Source: UBA6168 sp041163745 (lineage in GTDB: Bacteria > Bacteroidota > Bacteroidia > Chitinophagales > Saprospiraceae). From it: DNA of 64,000 nt. The translations under genes were made by a program, and so were the position numbers. The notes under the pieces are model-generated. The model saw nothing but the letters and a program-made list of their open reading frames with translations, ran no database searches and was not told the origin of the DNA. Shown here in pieces: positions 42,568-51,373 of this stretch (the stretch's first letter is position 1; the number at the start of each line of letters is the position of its first letter). The DNA lies in assembly GCA_041163745.1 (NCBI GenBank), contig JBEAQU010000083.1, forward strand, positions 38,462 to 102,461. The letters are read 5' to 3'.

Positions 42568-43965
42568 ATGGCAAAACGAGGACAAAACAGCATCGATATC
42601 GTCATCCTGTCCCTGTATCTGGCATTGGTAGGGATCGGATGGGCCATGATATTCACGGTCGGATACGGACAAGGCAACTACGGGGGCGATTTCTTTGAAT
42701 TCATGGAGACACCGGTAGGCAGGCAGTTGGTCTGGGTGTTGATATCCTTTGCGGTTTTCGCGGTGGTGTATGTCATAGAAGGCAAGTTTTGGCGGACTTT
42801 CGCCAACATCATATATGTTTTGTGTCTGGTGGCCCTGGCGGGCGTCTTGGTATTCGGTAAGACCATCAAGGGGGCGACCTCCTGGTATGATTTCGGGGGG
42901 GGGGTCACGCTGCAGCCCTCCGAATTCGCGAAATTCGGAACGGCGATCGCCTTGGCGAGTTATCTGAGTGCCTATGCGAACAGCTTCAAGACCCTTTGGT
43001 CCAGGCTGTATGCCATCGGGTTCTTCGCTGTTCCGATGATACTGGTCCTGTTGCAGCCGGATGCGGGTTCGGCCTTGGTATTCCTGGCATTTTTCGTCGT
43101 ATTGTACCGGGAGGGATTTCCGGGCGGTGTCTTTGTGATAGGCTTCATGGCGACGGTCATCCTGTTGCTCGGGCTGGTCAGTCCGGCCTCGAACCTCATG
43201 ATCGGTCTGGCCGGTGTGGCATCCTTGTTTCTCAGCTGGTATATGAAACGGCGTCTGTACTGGCTTGCCGGGGTGCTGCTCATGGCGGTGCCGGCGTATT
43301 TCGCGGTTCGGAGCGGTTACGAGTGGTATGTGGTGGGCTTTGCCGCAACGGTGGTGCTGGTCTTGTGTCTGTACCACTGGATTCAGAAGCAGCAGGGTTT
43401 GGCTTATGCGATGGCGGCGCTTTTCAGTTTGGGCAGCATGATGGCCCTTGCGGCCAATTTTGTTTTTCAGAACCTGAAGAAGCACCAGCAGGAGCGGATA
43501 GAGGTATGGCTCCGGCCTTCGAATGTAGACTATCGCGGTGCGGGATACAACCTGTATCATTCCAAGTTGGCCATCAGTTCGGGAGGATTCAGTGGGAAGG
43601 GTTATTTGTCGGGCAACTTCACGCAGGGCAATTTCGTGCCCGAGCAGAATACGGATTTCATATTCTGCGCCATCGGGGAGGAGCAGGGCTTCATCGGCAG
43701 TCTGTTGATCATCGGGCTGTTCAGTCTGCTGATCTGGCGGATCATCGTGGTGGCGGAGCGACAGCGGACGGATTTCAACCGGCTGTATGCCTACGGGGTG
43801 GCAAGTATTCTTTTCCTACATGTGTTCATCAACATCGGCATGACCATGGGTTTGATGCCGATCATCGGCATTCCTTTGCCGTTTCTAAGCAAGGGAGGGT
43901 CGTCTTTATTGGGTTTTACGTTGATGATCAGCGTGTTGCTCAGAATGGATGTGGACCGTAAATAA
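42568..43965 (+). CDS. rodA: Rod-shape protein RodA (SEDS glycosyltransferase)
   Basis: SEDS-family peptidoglycan polymerase with many membrane spans, 465 residues. It starts MAKRGQNSIDIVILSLYLALVGIGWAMIFT. Hallmarks include KGATSWYDFGGGVTLQPSEFAKFGTAIALASYL (the QPSE motif), LLQPDAGSALVFLAFFV with the catalytic-region Asp, GGFSGKGYLSGNFTQGNFVPEQNTDFIFCAIGEEQGFIGS and GLMPIIGIPLPFLSKGGSSLLGF. The spacing fits RodA rather than FtsW. Its usual partner (PBP2) is not in the window. A perfect hairpin terminator follows. Confidence 0.96.
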   Translation: MAKRGQNSIDIVILSLYLALVGIGWAMIFTVGYGQGNYGGDFFEFMETPVGRQLVWVLISFAVFAVVYVIEGKFWRTFANIIYVLCLVALAGVLVFGKTIKGATSWYDFGGGVTLQPSEFAKFGTAIALASYLSAYANSFKTLWSRLYAIGFFAVPMILVLLQPDAGSALVFLAFFVVLYREGFPGGVFVIGFMATVILLLGLVSPASNLMIGLAGVASLFLSWYMKRRLYWLAGVLLMAVPAYFAVRSGYEWYVVGFAATVVLVLCLYHWIQKQQGLAYAMAALFSLGSMMALAANFVFQNLKKHQQERIEVWLRPSNVDYRGAGYNLYHSKLAISSGGFSGKGYLSGNFTQGNFVPEQNTDFIFCAIGEEQGFIGSLLIIGLFSLLIWRIIVVAERQRTDFNRLYAYGVASILFLHVFINIGMTMGLMPIIGIPLPFLSKGGSSLLGFTLMISVLLRMDVDRK

Positions 43966-44001
43966 TAACGGCCGGCCGGTGTTCCGGATTGGGCAAGAAA
44001 T

Positions 44002-44042
44002 AAGCCCCGACCCCGGCCGTTGAGGTGCCGGGGTCGGGGCTT
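44002..44042. terminator. Perfect 16-bp hairpin, bidirectional terminator
   Basis: AAGCCCCGACCCCGGC (44002-44017) is the exact complement of 44027-44042, with a 9-base loop. It lies between rodA (+) and the M1 peptidase gene (-), with an A-rich left flank and a T-rich right flank, so it should stop transcripts from both sides. Confidence 0.9.
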
Positions 44043-44061
44043 TCGATTTGGCGCTTGCCGT

Positions 44062-46704
44062 TCAGGGTTCCGTCGCCGGATTTGGGAAGCCCTGGTAAGC
44101 ATTGCGGAGTCGCTCGTCGGTTTCCCACAGTTTGATATCGGCGAGGAATCCCAGGAGTTCCTTGTCGTTCTGGAGGAGCATGGACCGGGCCTCACCGGAG
44201 GCGGATGCCGTCCGGTATTGAAGGACGGCGTGCAGTTCGTTGATGCCGCGGGTGGCCTGGTAGCGCATCCAGAAAGGCATATGGGAATCCATGGCGATGC
44301 TTTTCAGGCGTTGGCCTGCCCGGCTGATGTCGGCGACACCACCATGGGTGGCGAGGGATGTGTAATGTTGCAGGAATTCGTAGCGGGCATAGCCGTGGAT
44401 TTTGTCGAATTTTTCCTCGAAGTAAGTCAGGTACAGCGGATTTTCCGTGTTGGCATACAGGCTGGACAGCGTCAGTATGTTGCTTTCCGAATCATCCGCC
44501 CTGCGCTTGTCTGCGATATCGAGCGCCACGGATTCATCCAGTGAATGGAGGGCGATGAGGGCGGCATCGGCCACTTTGGCGGAGGGGTCCTGCCGGATGA
44601 TGGCTACCAATCTGGCGGCATAGGACAATTCCTCCAGGGATGCGATTTGTTGCACAGCCAGTTGGCGTACGGCGGAGTGGGGGTCATTTTCCATCATGTC
44701 CGCCACCTGGCGGATCCTATCCGGTCGGTCCAAGGAGACCTGTTCCAGTGCCAGCAGGCGGTAAAGCCAAAAATCGTCCGCCAGTGCCAGGTCCACCGCT
44801 TCCGTCCGGCGTGCGTCGTCATTGCCGTCCATGATTGCCTGGAAAGCTTTCAATCGATGGAGGAATCCGCCGGCGTTGCGGAATTGGAAAGCATATTCCG
44901 TTTGGCTTTTGGCTTCGTTGATTTCGGCCAGCAGGACACCGGGGACGTCGAAGAGGATCAGGTCCGGATCGATTTCGGCATCCAGGAGGAACGTTTGGGA
45001 ACGTTGGTTGATGCGGAGGGAATGGGTGATGACATCGGTGCCCGACTGGAAAGCGACCTTGACCGGTAGTTCGAACACAGCGGGCATGCGGGTGGGATCC
45101 TGCGTTTGTTCGACCGTCAGGATGACCTGGCGGTTGACCTCATCGTAGTCATAGTCCACATCCAGGACAGGGTGGCCTTCACGGAAATACCATTGGTTGA
45201 AAAACCAGTTGAGGTCTTCGCCGGTCACCTCCTCAAAGGCCAGGCGGAGTTCATGCGCTTCCACATCGGTGAATGCGTTGTCGCGCAGGTACTTGCCCAA
45301 GGCAGCGAAGAAAGCCTCCTCGCCCACATATTCGCGCAGCATGTGCAGGACCAGACCGCCTTTGTTGTAGCTGTGCGCGTCGAACATATCTTCCTTTTCA
45401 TCGTAGCCGAAATGGATCAGGGGGTGGATGCCCTGGGTGTTGGCGGATTCGAGGTAGCCGCTGAGTTCCTGCAGGCGGTGGAAATCCGCCTCTGCACGGC
45501 CGTACTTGTGTTCCAGCCAAAGGTATTCGCTGTAGTTGGCGAATCCTTCGTTCAAAGTCAGGTTGGCCCAGCTTTCGCAGGTGACAAGGTCGCCGAACCA
45601 GTGGTGGAACATTTCGTGGGCGATGATTTTCTCGTTCTGGAGGTTGTCGACCAGTTCCCGGTCCGTCCCGTTCATGAATTCCCCGAAGATGACGGCGGTG
45701 GTGTTTTCCATGGCACCGGAGACATAATCCCGGACCACGACCTGTGCGTATTTCTGCCAGGGATAAGGGACGTCGAGCAGGTCGGAGAACAGCTGCAGCA
45801 TGTCTGGCGTATGGGGGAAGATATCCCTGGCATAAGGTTCGTATCGGGGCTCCATGAAGTATTCGACAGGGATGCCGTTCCAGGTGTCGCGGACGACCGT
45901 GAAATCCCCGACGGCGATCATGACCAGGTAAGGGGCATGGGGGAGCGACATGTTCCAGTGATCCGTTCGGGTTCCGTCGGGATTTTCACGGGATTCGACG
46001 AGCAGACCGTTGGAGAGGGTTTTGAAGCCCTTTTCCACGGTGATGAGGATATCATGGGTTGCGCGTTCGTTGGGTTTGTCGATGGTGGGGAACCAGCGGG
46101 AGTTGTTTTCCGTTTCGCCCTGGGTCCATATCTGCCTGGGTTTTCCGGGTTCGCTTCCGGTCGGGTTTATGAAGAAGAGGCCTTTGTCGGAGGTGATGGC
46201 GTCACTGCCGCCGGAAGCGAGGGGGGTGGCCGTATAGTCGATGTCGATATCGAAGGACGTCCCGCGTGGGTAGGATTTATCCAGCCGGACGGTCAGTTTC
46301 TCCCCGTCGTAGAAATAGGGCAGTGTGTCTGGCTGACCGGCGAGGGCGACCCGGTGGAGAAGGAATCCTTTGGCATCGAGGACGATTTGGTCTATGGGTT
46401 GGAAATAAGGTTGGATGGTAAGGACCGCTTTTCCGAGCACCTGTTCCTTTTGCCAGTCGAAGCGCACATCCAGGCGGGTGTGGAGGAGGTCTGCATGCCG
46501 GCGGGCGCTGGCCTGGTAGGGTGCGGGCGGGGTGAGGTCAGCCGCTTGCGCCGTCCCATCGGACGGGGCGGGGCGGGCGGCGCTGACCACGAGGGTGTCC
46601 AGGTCCCGGTATTCGGTTTCTTCCAGCAGGATGGCTGAGAATTCCTTGGGACTGCAATTCCATAGGCTGACGGCGGCGGAGAGGAGAAACAGGATTTTTT
46701 TCAT
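44062..46704 (-). CDS. M1 family zinc aminopeptidase, exported
   Basis: An 880-residue metallopeptidase. The ATG at 46704 opens a signal with a cysteine (MKKILFLLSAAVSLWNC), so a lipoprotein is likely. An N-terminal beta domain contains the TRHYDxxL-like HTRLDVRFDWQKEQVLGKAVLTI. The catalytic domain has VSGAMENTTAVIF (GxMEN) and the zinc site H363-EMFH-H367 with Glu386 in NLTLNEGFANY (HExxH-x18-E). The C-terminal 300 residues are all-helical with HEAT-like repeats (MENDPHSAVRQLAVQQIASL, DPSAKVADAALIALHSL). It trims N-terminal residues from peptides in the envelope. The upstream extension to 46749 is not needed. Confidence 0.94.
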   Translation of the reverse strand: MKKILFLLSAAVSLWNCSPKEFSAILLEETEYRDLDTLVVSAARPAPSDGTAQAADLTPPAPYQASARRHADLLHTRLDVRFDWQKEQVLGKAVLTIQPYFQPIDQIVLDAKGFLLHRVALAGQPDTLPYFYDGEKLTVRLDKSYPRGTSFDIDIDYTATPLASGGSDAITSDKGLFFINPTGSEPGKPRQIWTQGETENNSRWFPTIDKPNERATHDILITVEKGFKTLSNGLLVESRENPDGTRTDHWNMSLPHAPYLVMIAVGDFTVVRDTWNGIPVEYFMEPRYEPYARDIFPHTPDMLQLFSDLLDVPYPWQKYAQVVVRDYVSGAMENTTAVIFGEFMNGTDRELVDNLQNEKIIAHEMFHHWFGDLVTCESWANLTLNEGFANYSEYLWLEHKYGRAEADFHRLQELSGYLESANTQGIHPLIHFGYDEKEDMFDAHSYNKGGLVLHMLREYVGEEAFFAALGKYLRDNAFTDVEAHELRLAFEEVTGEDLNWFFNQWYFREGHPVLDVDYDYDEVNRQVILTVEQTQDPTRMPAVFELPVKVAFQSGTDVITHSLRINQRSQTFLLDAEIDPDLILFDVPGVLLAEINEAKSQTEYAFQFRNAGGFLHRLKAFQAIMDGNDDARRTEAVDLALADDFWLYRLLALEQVSLDRPDRIRQVADMMENDPHSAVRQLAVQQIASLEELSYAARLVAIIRQDPSAKVADAALIALHSLDESVALDIADKRRADDSESNILTLSSLYANTENPLYLTYFEEKFDKIHGYARYEFLQHYTSLATHGGVADISRAGQRLKSIAMDSHMPFWMRYQATRGINELHAVLQYRTASASGEARSMLLQNDKELLGFLADIKLWETDERLRNAYQGFPNPATEP

Positions 46705-46951
46705 GGACGATGGATATGAGCCGTCCGGATTCCCGGTGGCGGGTTGCATGGTGGCGAAAGCGGTAACCCGGACGAAGTTTACCGTAAAGATACGGGATGG
46801 GGCAGATTATGGAAAAAGAACAGGGGCGTAATGAGGCGATTGAAAAAAGGTGTTGATTTTGACGAACGAGCGGGCGGAGATAAGGAGATTGAGAAATTTT
46901 GTGCATGTTTGTTTTTTCAGTGTGGGGGTATGTTTCCCAAATCATCGTCAT

Positions 46952-49357
46952 ATGTCGACCAACAAGTATGTCTGTATCCACGGACACTTCTACCAGCCGC
47001 CGCGAGAGAGTGCATGGATTGAGATCATCGAATTGCAGGACAGTGCGGCACCGTTCCACGACTGGAACGAGCGGATCAACTTCGAATGTTACGCACCGAA
47101 TACGGCGGCGAGGATATTGAACGGGGAAGGGCATATCCAGAAGATCATCAACAATTACGGTCATATCAGCTTCAATTTCGGTCCTACCTTGTTGTCCTGG
47201 CTGGAGTCGGCCGATCCGGAGACCTACGGGTTGATCCGGGAGGCGGATGCGGAAAGTCGACGGCGTTACGGGGGGCATGGCAGCGCGATGGCACAGGCGT
47301 ACAACCACCTGATCATGCCATTGGCGAACGAGCGGGACAAGCGTACCCAGGTATTGTGGGGCATAGCGGATTTCGAGCATCGTTTCGGTCGGAAGCCGGA
47401 GGGCATGTGGCTGCCGGAAACAGCGGTGGACACAGCGACCCTGGAGGTATTGGCGGAGGCCGGTATTGTTTACACGGTATTGGCGCCCCGGCAAGCCAGG
47501 GCTTTCCGGGCTTTGGGGGCCGGGAGTTGGACACCGGTATCGGAGAACAACATCGATACAACCCGGCCCTACCGGTGCAACCTGCCGTCGGGGAGACATA
47601 TCGCCTTGTACTTCTACGATGGTAACACGGCCAAGGATGTGGCCTTCCAGGGTCTCCTGAACAACGGCCAGCGGTTTGCGGAGCGGATGTTGGGGTCGTT
47701 CGACCAAACGGACCGGCCGGAATTGGCCCATATCGCCACGGACGGGGAGAGTTACGGTCATCACCATCAATGGGGAGAGATGGCCCTGGCTTATTGCATA
47801 GATTCCATCAGCCGTTCCGGAAAGGCCAGGGTGACCAATTACGGAGAGTTCCTTTCCCTGTTTCCGCCGGAACATGAGGTCATGATCCATGAGAACAGCT
47901 CCTGGAGTTGTGTTCACGGTGTGGAGCGGTGGCGGTCGGATTGTGGTTGCCACACCGGAGGACAACCGGGATGGAACCAGGCATGGCGAGGGCCTTTGCG
48001 GTCCGGGCTGGATTGGTTGCGTGACACGATGCTTCCCTTCTATGAGGAGGAAGCGGGAAAAATGGTGGCCGATGTATGGGCGGCGCGCAACGATTACATC
48101 TCGGTGATCCTGGACCGGTCGGCCGCCAATGTGGACCGGTACATCGAGCGCCATGCCTTGCGTCCCCTCGGCGCCCAGGAACGGATCCGACTCCTGCGGC
48201 TCTTGGAAATGCAGCGGCATGCCATGTTGATGTACACCAGTTGCGCGTGGTTTTTTTCGGAGGTATCGGGTATAGAGACGAACCAGGTGTTGCAATACGC
48301 CTTGCGGGCAACATACCACTACTACAACACAAGTGGCCAAAGTCTGCTCACCGCCCTGTTGCAACGTTTGGAGGGAATTCCCAGCAATGTGTACCGGAAT
48401 GCGGCGGAAAGTTTCCGTGAGCATGTACTGCCCAGTCAGATGACCTTGACCGGTGTGGGCATGCATTATGCGGCCTCCTGCATATTCAATGACTACGAGG
48501 AGACCGACAGTTTTCTGCATTACAAGGTCGTCAACGAAGTGTTCGAGCGGATACCGGCTGGGTTTCAGCGCCTGGCCATCGGTCGGACGACCGTTGTGTC
48601 GAACCTGACCCTTTCGGAAAAATATTTCAGTTTCGCCGTTCTGTACCTGGGGCAGCAGAACATGATCGGCAGCATATCCTTGGAGATGAGTCGGGTCCGG
48701 TTCGACCAGTTGCACGGGGAGTTGGTGGATGCCTTCCGAAACGTGAACCTGGGGGATGTCATCAACCTGCTGCAAGGGTTCGGCCCGGAGAAATTTTCGT
48801 TCAAGCACCTCTTCAAGGATGAGAAACGGAAAATATATCAGCAGATCCTGGAGCGGAGCTTCCCACCGGTCGAGTCAGTCATCCGCGACTACTACGAGGA
48901 CAACTACCAGTTGATGAGCGGGATGGCGAAAAGTGACATTCCGGTGCCGGAAGGATGGAAGGGAATCACACAGTTTGTCATCAACCGGCAATTGCACCAG
49001 TATTTTGAGGCCCCCAGGCTGTTGGTCCGCGAACTGCAGTTCATCGTGAGCGAGTTCACCCGATGGAACGTCTACATCATGGACATGCAGCGGCTGAAAC
49101 TGCAGGCGGGGGAGCGTATCTTCAATGAGCTGAAGCAATTGGACTGGGCTGACAATGACGCCAGGCACTTGCAGAACCTGATCGGCGTGATGGAGTCGCT
49201 GAATCTGCTGGGTGTTCATCCGGAGTTGTGGAAAAGCCAGAACCTGTACTACAAAATCCTGACGGAGCTGCAATCCGGCGCATGGGCGGGGAAAGATACG
49301 GATTGGAAGCAGGCTTTCGGCCGGCTGGGCACCCTCTTGCGGGTCATGGGTGGATGA
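46952..49357 (+). CDS. Glycoside hydrolase family 57 (DUF3536)
   Basis: An 801-residue cytoplasmic enzyme; no signal peptide. Residues about 1-300 are the GH57 barrel: NKYVCIHGHFYQPPRESAW, NAPNTAARIL-like segment YAPNTAARILNG, GSAMAQAYNHLIMPLANERDKRTQ, GRKPEGMWLPETAVDTATL with the nucleophile Glu156, and HIATDGESYGHHHQWGE with acid Asp264. The rest matches DUF3536, including EVMIHENSSWSCVHGVERWRSDCGCHTGG. Members act on alpha-glucans such as glycogen or on maltodextrins; the exact product is unknown. The ATG at 46952 is where the conserved barrel starts; the frame open from 46850 is not needed. Confidence 0.9.
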   Translation: MSTNKYVCIHGHFYQPPRESAWIEIIELQDSAAPFHDWNERINFECYAPNTAARILNGEGHIQKIINNYGHISFNFGPTLLSWLESADPETYGLIREADAESRRRYGGHGSAMAQAYNHLIMPLANERDKRTQVLWGIADFEHRFGRKPEGMWLPETAVDTATLEVLAEAGIVYTVLAPRQARAFRALGAGSWTPVSENNIDTTRPYRCNLPSGRHIALYFYDGNTAKDVAFQGLLNNGQRFAERMLGSFDQTDRPELAHIATDGESYGHHHQWGEMALAYCIDSISRSGKARVTNYGEFLSLFPPEHEVMIHENSSWSCVHGVERWRSDCGCHTGGQPGWNQAWRGPLRSGLDWLRDTMLPFYEEEAGKMVADVWAARNDYISVILDRSAANVDRYIERHALRPLGAQERIRLLRLLEMQRHAMLMYTSCAWFFSEVSGIETNQVLQYALRATYHYYNTSGQSLLTALLQRLEGIPSNVYRNAAESFREHVLPSQMTLTGVGMHYAASCIFNDYEETDSFLHYKVVNEVFERIPAGFQRLAIGRTTVVSNLTLSEKYFSFAVLYLGQQNMIGSISLEMSRVRFDQLHGELVDAFRNVNLGDVINLLQGFGPEKFSFKHLFKDEKRKIYQQILERSFPPVESVIRDYYEDNYQLMSGMAKSDIPVPEGWKGITQFVINRQLHQYFEAPRLLVRELQFIVSEFTRWNVYIMDMQRLKLQAGERIFNELKQLDWADNDARHLQNLIGVMESLNLLGVHPELWKSQNLYYKILTELQSGAWAGKDTDWKQAFGRLGTLLRVMGG

Positions 49358-49461
49358 TGCGTCATCCGGAAACGTCCCGACCGAAAGGAACCATATTTCC
49401 GGCCTGACGTTGCACATCCGGGGAGCGGACATTTTCCAGCGGTGTTTGCGGCCGGTCACAT

Positions 49462-49500
49462 GGCGCAAACCAACCTGTCTGGTGCAAGCCAAATTGTCGG
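49462..49500 (+). repeat. Dispersed intergenic 20-mer, tandem pair
   Basis: Two adjacent copies: 49462-49480 (GGCGCAAACCAACCTGTCT) and 49481-49500 (GGTGCAAGCCAAATTGTCGG). The second is a perfect match to the consensus; the first differs at the 3' half. A third partial copy (GGTGCA) follows near 49508. Confidence 0.65.
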
Positions 49501-49556
49501 ATCTTTGGTGCACAGGGGCGCTTCATCGCTGTCCAGGTAAGTTTCGCTTCGATTGC

Positions 49557-49641
49557 ATCAACCCGGTCGTGACGGTTTCATGGGAGGGGTGAAGCGCCTT
49601 TTTTCACCCCTTCGCTGACCCGTCGCAACGGTGTCGTTGAT
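49557..49641 (+). promoter_or_regulatory. Nested stem-loop immediately before nadB
   Basis: Four nested stems: ATCAAC (49557-49562) with GTTGAT (49636-49641); CGT/ACG (49568-49570, 49628-49630); GACGG (49571-49575) with CCGTC (49620-49624); AGGGGTGAA (49585-49593) with TTCACCCCT (49603-49611). It ends 12 bases before the nadB ATG. It could be a leader that controls nadB, or the 3' end of the GH57 transcript. Confidence 0.5.
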
Positions 49642-49653
49642 TCCGTTTGCCAT

Positions 49654-51261
49654 ATGATAGAAACAGACATCCTGGTCTTGGGCGCCGGTATAGGGGGCCT
49701 GACCTTTGCCATCAAGATGGCCCGGGCGAGGCCGGACCTACGCGTGACGGTATTGACCAAAACCGTGGAAGCGGAATCGAACACCCGGTATGCGCAGGGC
49801 GGAGTGGCGGCGGTATGGGACCGGCGGACGGACAGTTTCGAAAAACACATCCAGGACACCCTGACGGCGGGGGATGGTTTGTGCGACCCACGGATCGTCG
49901 AGCTGGTGGTGCGGGAAGGGCCGGAGCGGGTCCGGGAAATCATCGAATGGGGTGCCCGTTTCGACAAGACCCGGGAAGGAGAATCATATGACCTGGGGCG
50001 GGAAGGAGGGCACAGTGAAAACAGGATACTTCACTACAAGGACCTGACCGGATGGGAAATACAGCGGACCTTGGTGGAGCAGGCGGCACAATTGGCCAAC
50101 CTCTCCATCCTGGAGCATTATTTCGCCATCGACCTGATAACCCAACATCATCTGGGGCATACGGTGACCCGTGTCACACCCGGCATCACCTGTTACGGGG
50201 CGTATGCGCTGGACAAGCGTTCAGGCGCCATCGACACCTTGCTGTCGAGGGTGACCGTTCTGGCGACCGGTGGGGCCGGCCAGGTCTATCGCAACACGAC
50301 CAATCCGGTCATCGCCACGGGTGACGGCATCGCGATGGTCTACCGGGCGAAAGGCCGGGTGGAGAACATGGAGTTTGTCCAGTTCCATCCGACCGCCTTG
50401 TACCATCCTGCCGGAGACAATCCGGTCTTTTTGGTTTCGGAGGCTGTGCGTGGATTCGGGGCGGTGCTGAGGACGCCCTCCGGGCAACTGCTCATGGAAA
50501 AATATGATGCCCGGGGCAGCCTGGCACCACGGGACATCGTGGCGCGTGCGATCGACCGGGAGATGAAACTGCAAGGGGTGGAGCATATGTATCTGGATGC
50601 CCGTCACCTGGACAAGGATGCGTTCGTCGCCCATTTCCCTACCATCTATGAAAAGTGCCGAGCCATCGGCATCGATCCCATGCGGGACATGATACCGGTG
50701 ACACCGGCCTGTCACTACCTGTGCGGAGGGATCCGGACCGATGAGATGGGACGTACCTCCATTCGCAACCTGTATGCCGCCGGGGAATGTACGAGCACCG
50801 GCCTGCACGGTGCCAACAGGCTGGCATCGAACTCGCTCCTGGAGGCCATGGTCTTTGCGCATCGCATTTTCCTGGACGTATCCGGCCGTATGGATGAAAT
50901 CGGCCCGGTGGTGCCGGGCATTCCGGCGTGGGACGCCCGCGGCACGACGGATCCTGATGAGTTGGTATTGATTACCCAAAGCCTGAAGGAGCTGAAGGAA
51001 GTCATGAGCTATTACGTCGGAATCGTTCGGTCCAACGTCCGGTTGAAGCGCGCGATGGACCGGCTGTACTTGTTGTATCGGGAGACGGAGGAGCTATACC
51101 ATCGGACGACCCTGTCCCCTCAGTTGTGCGAGTTGCGCAACCTGCTGACCATGGCCTACCTGATCACCCGTTCGGCCTCCATGCGGCGGGAGAGCCGGGG
51201 CTTGCATTACACCACGGATTTTCCTGACAAGCAATCCTTTATCGATACGATGATACTGTAG
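49654..51261 (+). CDS. nadB: L-aspartate oxidase
   Basis: FAD enzyme oxidising L-aspartate to iminoaspartate, first step of de novo NAD synthesis. 535 residues, normal. Seen: DILVLGAGIGGLTFAIKMA (FAD loop), ESNTRYAQGGVAAV with the RYAQGGVA substrate motif, GREGGHSENRILH, ATGGAGQVYRNTTNP, MEFVQFHPTALY, MIPVTPACHYLCGGIRTD (the HYxCGG active-site region) and GECTSTGLHGANRLASNSLLEA. The C-terminal helical domain follows. The nadA and nadC partners are not in the window. A structured leader precedes the ATG. Confidence 0.97.
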   Translation: MIETDILVLGAGIGGLTFAIKMARARPDLRVTVLTKTVEAESNTRYAQGGVAAVWDRRTDSFEKHIQDTLTAGDGLCDPRIVELVVREGPERVREIIEWGARFDKTREGESYDLGREGGHSENRILHYKDLTGWEIQRTLVEQAAQLANLSILEHYFAIDLITQHHLGHTVTRVTPGITCYGAYALDKRSGAIDTLLSRVTVLATGGAGQVYRNTTNPVIATGDGIAMVYRAKGRVENMEFVQFHPTALYHPAGDNPVFLVSEAVRGFGAVLRTPSGQLLMEKYDARGSLAPRDIVARAIDREMKLQGVEHMYLDARHLDKDAFVAHFPTIYEKCRAIGIDPMRDMIPVTPACHYLCGGIRTDEMGRTSIRNLYAAGECTSTGLHGANRLASNSLLEAMVFAHRIFLDVSGRMDEIGPVVPGIPAWDARGTTDPDELVLITQSLKELKEVMSYYVGIVRSNVRLKRAMDRLYLLYRETEELYHRTTLSPQLCELRNLLTMAYLITRSASMRRESRGLHYTTDFPDKQSFIDTMIL

Positions 51262-51373
51262 TCCGCTTTTCTAGGCGGCGGGAGTGCTCTTCCTTCCGCT
51301 CCTTTGGGCGGAGACAGTATCGGGCGTCGGCCTTGCCAGGCGGCATATAGCCTGAGCGGAGGTGGTCCCCGTG

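Noticed and set aside
41423..42574. 383-codon - frame over the barrel gene
   Set aside because: Covers a promoter and the opposite strand of a signal-peptide protein; no domain.
45106..46638. 510-codon + frame opposite the M1 peptidase
   Set aside because: Lies antisense to a well-supported zinc peptidase and has no signature of its own.
46538..48808. 756-codon - frame opposite GH57
   Set aside because: Antisense to GH57 and across a divergent promoter region; Arg/His/Pro-rich translation typical of shadows.
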